A DNA stretch of 22,815 nt, taken from assembly GCA_030039515.1 (NCBI GenBank), contig JASHVT010000114.1, forward strand, positions 1 through 22,815, written 5' to 3'. Below, one piece after another: positions 14,569 through 20,448 of this stretch. The notes under the pieces are model-generated. The model made no database searches. It was given only the letters and a program-made list of their open reading frames with translations, and was not told the origin of the DNA. The DNA is from Nitrososphaerales archaeon. GTDB lineage: Archaea > Thermoproteota > Nitrososphaeria > Nitrososphaerales > Gagatemarchaeaceae. The position numbers were made by a program, and so were the translations under genes. Numbering within the stretch: position 1 is the first letter of the stretch; the number at the start of each line of letters is the position of its first letter.

Positions 14569-14976
14569 CTACTCACTTCCTTGTTGTATAGAAGCCTTGC
14601 CGAAGTATTTCTTCATCGGGCCCCAGTAGTGCTTCCTCCACCCTTCAGCGTAGTACTCGATTTGCCCCGCGGGCACCTTTGAATGGACCATCGTCAATTC
14701 GGTCACTCCATCTTTCTGCCGAAGCGTGAGCTCGAGGATTGACGGCGGATAGTCGGCGGGCCACTCGGTAGTGGTCCACTCATGCATTATCCTCCTTCCA
14801 GGCTCCAGCTTGAGGTATTTCCCGTTGATGTATCCGTCCCCCGCGGTAAACTTCCCTCCAACCTTCGGGGTGCCGGTGGTACGGGTTCCGGTGAATGCGG
14901 CGTGTTTCTTCGGATTCACGTAGGCCTCGTAGACGTCAAGGGGGCTCGCGTCGATGATTATGGTCTGTCTGATCAC
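14569..14976 (-). CDS. SRPBCC family protein (AHSA1/Aha1-like)
   Basis: START-like SRPBCC protein of 135 residues from GTG 14976. The family pattern is clear: RQTIIIDASPLDVYEAYVNPKKHAAFTG at the N-terminus, GGKFTAGDGYINGKYLKLEPGRRIMHEW in the centre, then LELTLRQKDGVTELTMVHSKVP and GWRKHYWGPMKKYF. Members bind hydrophobic ligands or act as Hsp90 co-chaperone-like factors. The frame is open to ATG 15048, but the promoter-like TATA (15051-15058) would start transcription near 15030, after that ATG. GTG 14976 has GGAGGCGAGG just upstream and gives the normal length. It faces the HxlR regulator gene divergently. AHSA1-type genes are often next to winged-helix regulators, so regulation by that protein is likely. 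Confidence 0.8.
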   Translation of the reverse strand: MIRQTIIIDASPLDVYEAYVNPKKHAAFTGTRTTGTPKVGGKFTAGDGYINGKYLKLEPGRRIMHEWTTTEWPADYPPSILELTLRQKDGVTELTMVHSKVPAGQIEYYAEGWRKHYWGPMKKYFGKASIQQGSE

Positions 14977-15050
14977 TCCGAACCTCGCCTCCCTCCCTTT
15001 CTCTCCCCGCGACCCCTGGCGTGGCTCTCGTCCGCTCACACCATCCACTA

Positions 15051-15058
15051 TACAAAAG
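15051..15058 (-). promoter_or_regulatory. TATA-like box in the SRPBCC/HxlR divergent region
   Basis: Minus-strand TTGTATA-like sequence in the short region between the divergent genes, correctly spaced for a transcript beginning near 15030. Another AT-rich box on the plus strand (GATAGTATAC, about 15084-15093) may serve the regulator. The region is a natural operator site for the HxlR protein. Confidence 0.4.
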
Positions 15059-15102
15059 GTACTAGATAAGTAGGGCAGGAACCGATAGTATACTGAGAGA
15101 GT

Positions 15103-15543
15103 TTGCGGGGCAGACAGTCAGAGCTACCAATCCTCCCGAAAGTCGCGTTCGTGAACTGCCCCATCAGAACCAGCATGGGCGTCCTCGGCAAGAAGTGGAC
15201 CCTGCTCATCCTCAGAGACATCTGGTTCCTAAAGGTCGACAGATTCAATCAGATTCTACGCTCTATCCCCGGGCTGACGCCCAGAGTGCTCACCCTCCGG
15301 CTGAAGGAGCTTCGACATGATGGGATGATCGAACCGGTTGTCGTTCAGACTAGTCCGAAGATTGTGCGGTGGCGGCTGACCAAGATGGGAAAGGGGACGG
15401 TTCCCATACTGATGGGCCTCATCTCGTTCGGCGCGACATGGTATCCGAGCATCGTGTTCGAGGACGGCAAGCCCCGGACTGCTGAAGAATTGTTTCCCTA
15501 CTTGTCCGGCCTGCCTACTGCAGGCGCGAAGGCGCGCCAGTGA
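15103..15543 (+). CDS. HxlR family winged-helix transcriptional regulator
   Basis: DNA-binding regulator of 146 residues. The HxlR signature is CPIRTSMGVLGKKWTLLILRDIW (about residues 19-41), followed by RFNQILRSIPGLTPRVLTLRLKELRHDGMI, the recognition-helix region, and a wing with VVQTSPKIVRWRLTKMGK. The conserved cysteine before the helix (C19) is the redox- or aldehyde-sensing residue in some HxlR/HypR proteins. TTG 15103 gives the full ORF; GTG 15151 (MNCPIRTSMG) is a plausible shorter start beginning just before the Cys. It is divergent from the SRPBCC-ABM operon, which is its likely target. Confidence 0.85.
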   Translation: MRGRQSELPILPKVAFVNCPIRTSMGVLGKKWTLLILRDIWFLKVDRFNQILRSIPGLTPRVLTLRLKELRHDGMIEPVVVQTSPKIVRWRLTKMGKGTVPILMGLISFGATWYPSIVFEDGKPRTAEELFPYLSGLPTAGAKARQ

Positions 15544-15660
15544 CAAGTCCTCCACCTCCTAGGAACTGGGTCCTCAAACCTGAAGCAATGGCAGCACAGA
15601 GCGCGTGCTCCTGCGAGAAGTCTCTGACTCGCCTACTCAACCCGTCAAGCACAACAGAGA

Positions 15661-15770
15661 TGGTGGGGTCGGCCGGATTTGAACCAGCGATCTCAAGCGC
15701 CCGAGGCTTGAAGCCTAGACCAGATTGGCCCCGGCGGTCCGGTCGGACCGTGGGTCTAGCCGACGACCCC
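15661..15770 (-). tRNA. tRNA-Pro (anticodon CGG), one intron before the D arm; CCA encoded
   Basis: Reading the minus strand, acceptor GGGGTCG (15770-15764) pairs perfectly with CGACCCC (15671-15665), followed by A and an encoded CCA (15663-15661). T8 is at 15763. After an insertion, G9 and the D stem GGCC/GGCT follow with an 11-nt loop. Anticodon stem CAAGC/GCTTG encloses CTCGGGC, giving anticodon CGG (15703-15701) with G37. The T stem is GCTGG/CCGGC with loop TTCAAAT. The 31-nt insertion (about 15762-15732) between T8 and G9 must be removed; the rest is 76 nt. The anticodon loop is intact. A minus-strand GATATAAG box at 15794-15802 is 28 nt upstream. Confidence 0.85.
15732..15762 (-). other. 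tRNA-Pro intron near position 8/9
   Basis: 31-nt insertion containing a strong hairpin CGGTCC-GACC-GGACCG (15750-15735). I could not draw a standard bulge-helix-bulge at the 8/9 junction. The best pairing is exon GGTC (15768-15765) with intron GACC (15739-15736). The splice points may therefore be off by one base and the motif is relaxed. Confidence 0.65.
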
Positions 15771-15793
15771 TGTTTTCCGCCCCGTGAAGCTCG

Positions 15794-15802
15794 TCTTATA
15801 TC
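15794..15802. promoter_or_regulatory. TATA box of tRNA-Pro, possibly bidirectional
   Basis: CTTATATCC on the plus strand, GGATATAAG on the minus. On the minus strand it is 28 nt before tRNA-Pro. On the plus strand it would place a start near 15825, at the beginning of the secreted-protein gene. Confidence 0.5.
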
Positions 15803-15849
15803 CTATCGTCATCAACATCGGCCCATTGGTCCGCAAGAAGGGCAGGAAG

Positions 15850-16551
15850 GTGAGGTCTAACGCCAAGATGGTGATCCTTGTTTCAGTCATTGTAGTAGCT
15901 TCCGTCGCGGCCATAGTCGCCTACGGCTATGCGAACGCGAAACAAGCTTGCGTCGCGTCCGTCAGTCAGAAGCCAGTCATACTCTACATCAACCAGGGAA
16001 ACGGGATTGTGAATGGCTCGGGATACACGTCGATGCTGAGGTTCGCCTCGTGTCAAGGATTCAACACGGTATTCTTCCAAGTGTACTACAACGGCAAGCT
16101 TCTCTTCTCTCCCCCGTTGCTGCAGTCATTCGTAGATCAAGCCCACAACGAAAGCCTTCGGATATTCTTCGCGCTTTACCTGACGAACGACAGCCAATCT
16201 ATCCCCACGTCAATCCTGAACCTGAGCGAGGACGGAGTCAGCTTGGACATGTCGACTCTGACAGCAGGCGTGCAACAATCCTTGTTGGGCACGCTCCAAC
16301 AGAACTTCCACGGCCAGACGGCTGTGACCACCTATGACTTCAATACGACTCTCAGACCCGACCTCCTGGTATTCGAGACCTACCAGTGGCCCCAAGAACA
16401 GGCGGAGATTCAGCCCGGGATAATCGGGTCGGTGGAGGCCCTCGCGACATCGAGTTACAGCCAGTACGAGTCAGAGTTCCAGTACGCCCTCCAGCACAGC
16501 GATGGTGTGATGGTCTTCGACTACTATGGGCTCACGGTCAAAGGATACTGA
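15850..16551 (+). CDS. Membrane-anchored extracellular protein of unknown function
   Basis: Unrecognised protein of 233 residues from GTG 15850. It has a basic N-terminus (MRSNAKM), then one hydrophobic segment VILVSVIVVASVAAIVAYGYA, so it is an N-anchored or secreted protein. The exported part has several N-x-S/T sequons (NGS, NES, NDS, NLS, NTT), fitting archaeal surface N-glycosylation, and is rich in Ser, Gln and Tyr. ILYINQGNG, GFNTVFFQVYYNGKLLF, LRIFFALYLTND and HSDGVMVFDYYGL recall the alternating strands of a TIM-barrel glycosidase-like fold, but this is only an impression. TTG 15826 (at the predicted transcription start) and ATG 15868 are alternative starts; GTG 15784 would start ahead of the TATA-like box. 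Confidence 0.65.
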   Translation: MRSNAKMVILVSVIVVASVAAIVAYGYANAKQACVASVSQKPVILYINQGNGIVNGSGYTSMLRFASCQGFNTVFFQVYYNGKLLFSPPLLQSFVDQAHNESLRIFFALYLTNDSQSIPTSILNLSEDGVSLDMSTLTAGVQQSLLGTLQQNFHGQTAVTTYDFNTTLRPDLLVFETYQWPQEQAEIQPGIIGSVEALATSSYSQYESEFQYALQHSDGVMVFDYYGLTVKGY

Positions 16552-16681
16552 CGCCGAAGCTAGGTGGTCAATAACTACCCGAGGCGGCATACGGTCTCGG
16601 GGGTGGACAAGAGTGTGCTGTTGTTGCGGGTGTTGCTGTGACTGCTGCTGTGATGAGAGCGGCCAAGAGAGCGAAAAGGAG

Positions 16682-16689
16682 CGTTTATA
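16682..16689 (+). promoter_or_regulatory. TATA box of alba
   Basis: CGTTTATAG context, centred about 30 nt before GTG 16717, implying a leaderless or nearly leaderless mRNA. Confidence 0.6.
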
Positions 16690-16716
16690 GCCCGAGCGTC
16701 TGCTCAACTCCCAGCC

Positions 16717-17001
16717 GTGTCTGAGGAAAGGAAGACAGTCATAGTGGGCCAAAGCAAGCCTCTGCTGAACTACGTCACAGCCTGCATAACGATGTTCAAC
16801 GGGGGGGCCCACAAGGTCGTCCTAAGGGCAAGAGGGGAGGCGATCAACATGTCAGTCGACGTGGCCCAGACGCTGAAGAAGCGCTTCATGAGCAACGTCC
16901 AGATCTCCAACATCACGATCGACGGAGAGAACGTGACAGCGAGGGACGGAAGGCAGCTCAACCTCCCTGTCCTGGAAATAGAGCTCTCGGTACCCCAGTA
17001 A
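16717..17001 (+). CDS. alba: Alba (Sac10b) chromatin/RNA-binding protein
   Basis: Nucleoid protein of 94 residues that binds DNA and RNA as a dimer and coats archaeal chromatin. The family signature is complete: TVIVGQSKPLLNYVTACITMFNGGAHKVVLRARGEAINMSVDVAQTLKKRF. QSKP carries the acetylatable-type lysine near position 14, and RARGEAI is the conserved loop. The flexible beta-hairpin region ISNITIDGENVTARDGRQLNLPVLEIEL follows. GTG 16717 is about 30 nt downstream of a TATA box, so the transcript is leaderless. The aminotransferase gene follows after 39 nt with its own TATA-like box. Confidence 0.93.
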   Translation: MSEERKTVIVGQSKPLLNYVTACITMFNGGAHKVVLRARGEAINMSVDVAQTLKKRFMSNVQISNITIDGENVTARDGRQLNLPVLEIELSVPQ

Positions 17002-17002
17002 G

Positions 17003-17010
17003 TATTTTAG
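17003..17010 (+). promoter_or_regulatory. TATA-like box of the aminotransferase gene
   Basis: TATTTTAG immediately after the alba stop, about 34 nt before ATG 17041, compatible with a very short leader. Confidence 0.4.
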
Positions 17011-17040
17011 CCCGCGTGTGGCGAGACGCGAGCGTTTCTC

Positions 17041-18390
17041 ATGAAGCCCAGGAAGTTTGCGAAGGTTACCGGAAAGGTACCGGGCGCGAAGGCCTCTGCG
17101 ATTGTGAAAGAAACTGAGAGACTCATATCGCCATCGATGTCCCGCTTCTACCCCCTTGTAGTCGAATCCGCGCATGGGTCTCTTGTCAAGGACGTAGACG
17201 GGAACCAGTTCATCGACTTCGCGGCGGGAATAGCGGTCCTGAGCACCGGGTCTACACATCCGAAGGTCGTCCAAGCCATCAGAGAGCAGGCGGGGAAGTT
17301 CCTGCACTATTCGTACACGGACTTCTATTACGAGAACTTCGTCGAGCTAGCTGACGTGCTGACGGGGATTACCCCTGGAGAGTTCCAGAAGATGGTGTAC
17401 TATGGGAACAGCGGCGCGGAGGCCATCGAAGCGGCCATGAAGCTGACTAGGAACCACACCAGACGTCCGATTTTCCTCGCCCACTCCGGCGCCTTCCACG
17501 GCAGGACGATGGGAGCGCTGAGTCTCACGGCTAGCAAGCCTAGGCAGAGGGAGGGAGCATTCCCCCTGGTTCCTGAAGTCGTCCACTTCCCGTTCCCATA
17601 CTGCTACAGGTGCCCGTGGAAACAGACGTTCCCTGAATGCGACTACTATTGCATCGACTACTTCAAGGAGCAATATCTGGAGAAGTTCGTCCCGACAGAG
17701 GAAATCGCGGCGTATTTCTTCGAGCCTATCCAAGGGGAAGGGGGCTATGTCGTCCCTCCCCCAGAGTACTTCAAGAAAATGGAGTTCCTAAGAAAGGAAG
17801 GAGTCCTGTTCGCCTGTGACGAGGTCCAGACGGGGATCGCGAGGACGGGAAAGTACTTCGGGATCGAGCATTTTGGAGTGGTTCCAGACGTGGTGATGGT
17901 CGCGAAAGGAATCGCGTCTGGCTTGCCTCTAGGCGCGGTCGTCGCGAAGGCGGAAATCATGCGGAGCTGGAAGCCGGGGCAGCACGCGTCCACATTCGGC
18001 GCGAACCCTGTAGCCGTCGAAGCGGCTCTAGCCACGTTGGAGGTTATCAAGTCTGAAAGACTTCTGGAGAACGCGAACAGGGTTGGAAGCAAGGCCAAGA
18101 AGAGGCTCGCCGAAATGATGAACAGGTATGAGATCGTGGGCGACGTCAGAGGCATGGGACTCTTCATCGGAGTTGAAATCGTGAAGAACAAGCGCACAAA
18201 GGCAAGGGGCGAGGAGGAGTCCAAACGCATAATCGACTACTGCTTCAGACACGGTTTGCTCGTCATCACCGCAGGGAGGAACACCCTACGACTGGTCCCC
18301 CCTCTGAACATCACAGAGGAAGAGATGGACGAGGGCCTCGACATATTGGAGGAAGGGATCGCAGAAGTTAACGCGGGCGCGAAAGGCTAG
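17041..18390 (+). CDS. Class III PLP-dependent aminotransferase (GabT/ArgD-like)
   Basis: Fold-type I aminotransferase of 449 residues, related to 4-aminobutyrate aminotransferases and the archaeal broad-specificity amino-acid racemases. The order is: LVKDVDGNQFIDFAAGIAVLSTGSTHPKVVQAI at the N-terminus; YYGNSGAEAIEAAMKLTR (PLP phosphate-binding region); HSGAFHGRTMGALSLT (ring-stacking region); EPIQGEGGYVVPP; LFACDEVQTGIARTGKYF (Asp for the pyridine nitrogen); and AKGIASGLPLGAVV with the Schiff-base lysine K289. A Cys-rich insertion (YCYRCPWKQTFPECDYYC) lies near residues 187-204, as in the archaeal subgroup. The exact substrate (GABA, other omega-amino acids, or racemisation) cannot be set. 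RPA starts 3 nt after the stop. Confidence 0.85.
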   Translation: MKPRKFAKVTGKVPGAKASAIVKETERLISPSMSRFYPLVVESAHGSLVKDVDGNQFIDFAAGIAVLSTGSTHPKVVQAIREQAGKFLHYSYTDFYYENFVELADVLTGITPGEFQKMVYYGNSGAEAIEAAMKLTRNHTRRPIFLAHSGAFHGRTMGALSLTASKPRQREGAFPLVPEVVHFPFPYCYRCPWKQTFPECDYYCIDYFKEQYLEKFVPTEEIAAYFFEPIQGEGGYVVPPPEYFKKMEFLRKEGVLFACDEVQTGIARTGKYFGIEHFGVVPDVVMVAKGIASGLPLGAVVAKAEIMRSWKPGQHASTFGANPVAVEAALATLEVIKSERLLENANRVGSKAKKRLAEMMNRYEIVGDVRGMGLFIGVEIVKNKRTKARGEEESKRIIDYCFRHGLLVITAGRNTLRLVPPLNITEEEMDEGLDILEEGIAEVNAGAKG

Positions 18391-18393
18391 GCC

Positions 18394-19797
18394 ATGTATG
18401 ACTTCGAGGCCCTGGTAGGCGAGCTTCTGCAGAGCAGGCCTGAGCTTGACAGAGACGAGCTCATGCGCCGGATTGAGAGGAAGAAGGAGACTGTTGGAGC
18501 GGGTTATCTTACGAATCAGGGCGCGTTGTTTCTCGTCGCGGGTGAGCTAGGCGTCTCTCTGCGCAAGGACGAGCTCTCTTCCGACCTTACAATCAAAGAC
18601 CTCTACGCGGGCGCGAATGATGTCACGGTGGTCTCGAGGGTGCTGGCTACGTACCCGGAGGCCACTTTCGACAAAAAGGACGGGGGCACGGGGAAGTACA
18701 AGAGGCTGGTTCTCTTCGACGGCCCGAACCAGGTAAAGCTGACCGCCTGGGACGAGAAGGCCGACGAAGTCGCAAAGATTTCTCCCAAGGTCGACTCGGT
18801 CGTAAGGGTGAGGAACGGGTACGTGAAGCAGGGCTTGGACGGGAAGCCGACCCTTAACCTTGGGAAGCGCGGCGACGTCGAAGTGGTCGATGACGAGAAG
18901 ATCTCGGCGAAGCTGCCACCTTTGGCGGCGGTCACGGAGAAGCTTGCGGCAGTCTCGCAGGAGAGGCCCTACGCGGCCGTGGACGTCGTCGTCTCTTCGG
19001 AACCCAGATTCAGTGAATTCGTCAGGTCCGATGGTAGCCCTGGTTCGTTATTCCAGTTCGGCGTGGCCCGCGGTGACGGGAAGGGGGAGCTGAGGGTGGT
19101 GATCTGGAGCCCCGCTAGCAAGCCCGAGCTCAAGAGGGGACAGCGCGTGGTGGTCACGAACGTCAGGTCGAGGCGCTCTGCGGGCGGGGACTTCGAAATC
19201 CATGGGGATGCAGGCAGCGAATTCCTGAGAGGTCTGAACAACGAGAAGATGGAGATGAGGATAGTCTCGGTCGAGCGTAGGTCGAACGCCACCGACATAC
19301 TCGGCCTGGACAGGGGCAGGAAGATGGTCGAGGTCGAGTCCTCAGGGCAGGCTGTTTCTCTGAGCGTCGGGAACGCCATCGTCGTGGCATACGAGTCTGA
19401 GCTAGACGGAAGGCTCCTCTGCTCTGGCCCTGACTCGATTCAACTGATTGATGACGGCGCCTTCCCGAGCATGGAAGAACTGGCGACGAAACTGAAAGAC
19501 GCCAAGGTAGACGAGTCGCGCATAGTGGTCGAGGTGATCGCTCTCTCGCGCGGGACGGTCGACGAGGTGAACCTAAAGGACGGCTCGACGGCAAAGAAAG
19601 GAGAGCTAGTGATAGGTGACGACACGGATGAAATCAAGCTCGTCGCATGGAGGGGTCTTGCAGGCAAGGTCGACGGCTTCCAACCTGGAGAGCGGCTCCG
19701 GATAGCAGGCGCCGTCGTCAAGCCGACAAGGACGGGCGGCCACGTCCTTGAAGTGTCGGGACGCACCGTAATAGAGAGGATAAGGAGCCGAAGCTAG
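18394..19797 (+). CDS. rpa: Replication factor A (RPA, single-stranded DNA-binding protein)
   Basis: Archaeal RPA-like ssDNA-binding protein of 467 residues, used in replication and repair. It opens with the small helical domain often found before archaeal RPA OB folds (YDFEALVGELLQSRPELDRDELMRRIERKKETVGAGYLTNQGALFLVAGELGV). OB folds follow at about 63-165 (IKDLYAGANDVTVVSRVLATYP... RLVLFDGPNQVKLTAWDEKADEV), 190-275 (AAVDVVVSSEPRFSEF... LRVVIWSPASKPELKRGQRVVV) and 370-465 (IVVEVIALSRGTVDEVNLKDGST... IKLVAWRGLAGKVDGFQPGERLRIAG), with a weaker fold between. No C-terminal zinc finger is seen. The gene is 3 nt after the aminotransferase stop, so probably co-transcribed. Its stop overlaps the small membrane protein gene on the other strand by 4 nt. 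Confidence 0.88.
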   Translation: MYDFEALVGELLQSRPELDRDELMRRIERKKETVGAGYLTNQGALFLVAGELGVSLRKDELSSDLTIKDLYAGANDVTVVSRVLATYPEATFDKKDGGTGKYKRLVLFDGPNQVKLTAWDEKADEVAKISPKVDSVVRVRNGYVKQGLDGKPTLNLGKRGDVEVVDDEKISAKLPPLAAVTEKLAAVSQERPYAAVDVVVSSEPRFSEFVRSDGSPGSLFQFGVARGDGKGELRVVIWSPASKPELKRGQRVVVTNVRSRRSAGGDFEIHGDAGSEFLRGLNNEKMEMRIVSVERRSNATDILGLDRGRKMVEVESSGQAVSLSVGNAIVVAYESELDGRLLCSGPDSIQLIDDGAFPSMEELATKLKDAKVDESRIVVEVIALSRGTVDEVNLKDGSTAKKGELVIGDDTDEIKLVAWRGLAGKVDGFQPGERLRIAGAVVKPTRTGGHVLEVSGRTVIERIRSRS

Positions 19798-19988
19798 GAC
19801 TTTGTTCGTCTGAGCGCCTCGTACTCGTAGACGAAGATGATCACGAGCCCGATGACGAACAGTATGATCATGGCGGTGCTTAGGAAGTTGTAATAGCCGT
19901 TCAGGTCGAGCGCGATCAACTTGGCTTTCGACTCTCGAGTCGAATAATAAGCGTTGCTAAGTGAGTCGAACGTCGGACAGATTGACAT
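19794..19988 (-). CDS. Small single-pass membrane protein
   Basis: Hypothetical protein of up to 64 residues with one strong membrane segment near the C-terminus (STAMIILFVIGLVIIFVY) and a basic tail (RRTKS), as for an N-out or tail-anchored micro membrane protein. ATG 19988 gives the longest form. TTG 19919 (MIALDLNGYYNF) lies 27 nt from a minus-strand TTATTATTCG box (19950-19941) and would give a 41-residue leaderless form. There is no recognisable family. It overlaps the end of rpa tail to tail by 4 nt and lies downstream of tRNA-Met on the same strand. Confidence 0.5.
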   Translation of the reverse strand: MSICPTFDSLSNAYYSTRESKAKLIALDLNGYYNFLSTAMIILFVIGLVIIFVYEYEALRRTKS

Positions 19989-20053
19989 TCGCCATTCAGT
20001 GCGAGCTCGTCGGACGCTTCAGGAGTGCCGGGGGCGGGATTCGAGCCCGCGGT

Positions 20054-20071
20054 CTCCGGGATCCGCATCCT
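20054..20071 (-). other. tRNA-Met intron 3 (45/46, variable region)
   Basis: 18-nt intron with central helix CCGG (20077-20074) and CCGG (20059-20056), and bulges AG|A (20073-20071) and AG|A (20055-20053). The CCGGAGA repeat on both sides gives some positional freedom, but the bulge-helix-bulge geometry fixes 45/46. Confidence 0.8.
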
Positions 20072-20079
20072 CTCCGGAT

Positions 20080-20098
20080 TTCGCATCTTAGCTTGGAT
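20080..20098 (-). other. tRNA-Met intron 2 (37/38)
   Basis: 19-nt intron at the canonical site. Central helix CTCA (32-35) pairs with TGCG (20085-20082) with one T-C mismatch; bulges TA|A and AA|A. Splicing gives the consensus Met loop CTCATAA. Confidence 0.8.
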
Positions 20099-20105
20099 TA
20101 TGAGT

Positions 20106-20124
20106 TACGCCCACTCGAGCGTGC
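20106..20124 (-). other. tRNA-Met intron 1 (30/31)
   Basis: Clean bulge-helix-bulge: central helix CGCC (20130-20127) with GGCG (20111-20108), bulges GG|G (20126-20124) and TA|A (20107-20105), inner hairpin CAC/GTG. Cutting between the second and third bulge bases joins CCGG to A and creates the 5-bp anticodon stem. Confidence 0.85.
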
Positions 20125-20319
20125 CCGGCGCAATAGGCCAAGCTGTGCTACCCCGGCATCCATTCAGGAGCCGTCAGACAGGGGTTAAAAGACTCGCGGA
20201 ACTGAAGGCTCCGAAGTCTGAATTTCTTCCTCGCATGGAGAGAACCCCGAACCGGAAAGGTGCTTCCTGCGCGCGTTGGAGAGAGCCACGGGCGAGATTC
20301 GATCTCGCGGCCCCCGCCT

Positions 20320-20331
20320 CTTTGTGCTTCA
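20320..20331 (-). other. tRNA-Thr(GGU) intron 2 (37/38)
   Basis: 12-nt intron after position 37. The central helix is reduced to TTG/CAA, with bulges TA|T and AG|A, a relaxed motif like that of the other tRNA-Thr. Confidence 0.75.
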
Positions 20332-20346
20332 TACCAAGGCGGTGCT

Positions 20347-20361
20347 TTGGTTGTCAGTCCT
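20347..20361 (-). other. tRNA-Thr(GGU) intron 1 in the D arm (22/23)
   Basis: 15-nt intron with central helix GGTT (20367-20364) and AACC (20352-20349), and bulges AG|A (20363-20361) and AA|A (20348-20346). Splicing recreates GAGC, the 3' strand of the D stem. Confidence 0.8.
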
Positions 20362-20448
20362 CTAACCAGGCTGAGCTACCGTGGCCCGAGTCTCCACGAC
20401 CTGACTCGATTTTTAATCTTTGAAGCGATGACCAGTGGAGCCGAAGGC

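Larger units (their letters stand above)
20026..20157 (-). tRNA. tRNA-Met (anticodon CAU), three introns
   Basis: On the minus strand, acceptor GCCGGGG (20157-20151) pairs with CCCCGGC (20033-20027), discriminator A. T8 A9; D stem GCA/TGC with an 11-nt loop. The T arm GCGGG/CCCGC encloses CTCGAAT. The anticodon loop CTCATA ends at 20099. The anticodon stem exists only after splicing: CCGG (20128-20125) joined to A (20105) pairs with TCCGG (20078-20074). The three introns are 19 nt at 30/31, 19 nt at 37/38 and 18 nt at 45/46. The 132-nt gene minus 56 nt leaves 76 nt. It is probably elongator Met, since the anticodon stem lacks the three G-C pairs of initiators; tRNA-Ile2 is possible. A TTTTAA box (about 20184-20193) is 31 nt upstream. 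Confidence 0.88.
20284..20385 (-). tRNA. tRNA-Thr (anticodon GGU), two introns
   Basis: On the minus strand, acceptor GCCACGG (20385-20379) pairs with CCGTGGC (20291-20285), discriminator T, the same acceptor as the tRNA-Thr(UGU) at 12543. D stem GCTC pairs with GAGC formed by joining G (20362) to AGC (20346-20344). The anticodon stem is CCGCC/GGCGG with loop TTGGTA plus A, anticodon GGT (20335-20333). The T arm GCGAG/CTCGC has loop ATCGAAT (A54 again). The introns are 15 nt at 22/23 and 12 nt at 37/38. The 102-nt gene minus 27 leaves 75 nt. A TTAAAAAT box (about 20411-20422) lies 30 nt upstream. Confidence 0.88.

Noticed and set aside
14977..15048. N-terminal extension of the SRPBCC protein to ATG 15048
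   Set aside because: The extra residues are Arg/Gly-rich and unlike the family, and the TATA-like box would put transcription start downstream of that ATG.
15735..15750. GC-rich inverted repeat CGGTCC-GACC-GGACCG as a transcription terminator
   Set aside because: No T-run follows, and it lies exactly inside the insertion separating the tRNA-Pro acceptor and D arm, so it is read as part of the intron.
15784..15849. GTG 15784 as the start of the surface protein
   Set aside because: It would place the start ahead of the TATA-like box at 15794-15802; later starts give a normal membrane anchor.
16645..16730. GTGATGA as a C box of a C/D guide RNA upstream of alba
   Set aside because: No correctly spaced D', C' and D boxes follow; the region holds only the alba promoter.
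20344..20360. Anticodon-like loop CTGACAA suggesting tRNA-Val(GAC) at the 20284-20385 locus
   Set aside because: No stem can flank it with correct arm lengths; the CCGCC/GGCGG stem with TTGGTA gives Thr(GGU), and the acceptor matches the other tRNA-Thr. The GAC lies in the D-arm intron.
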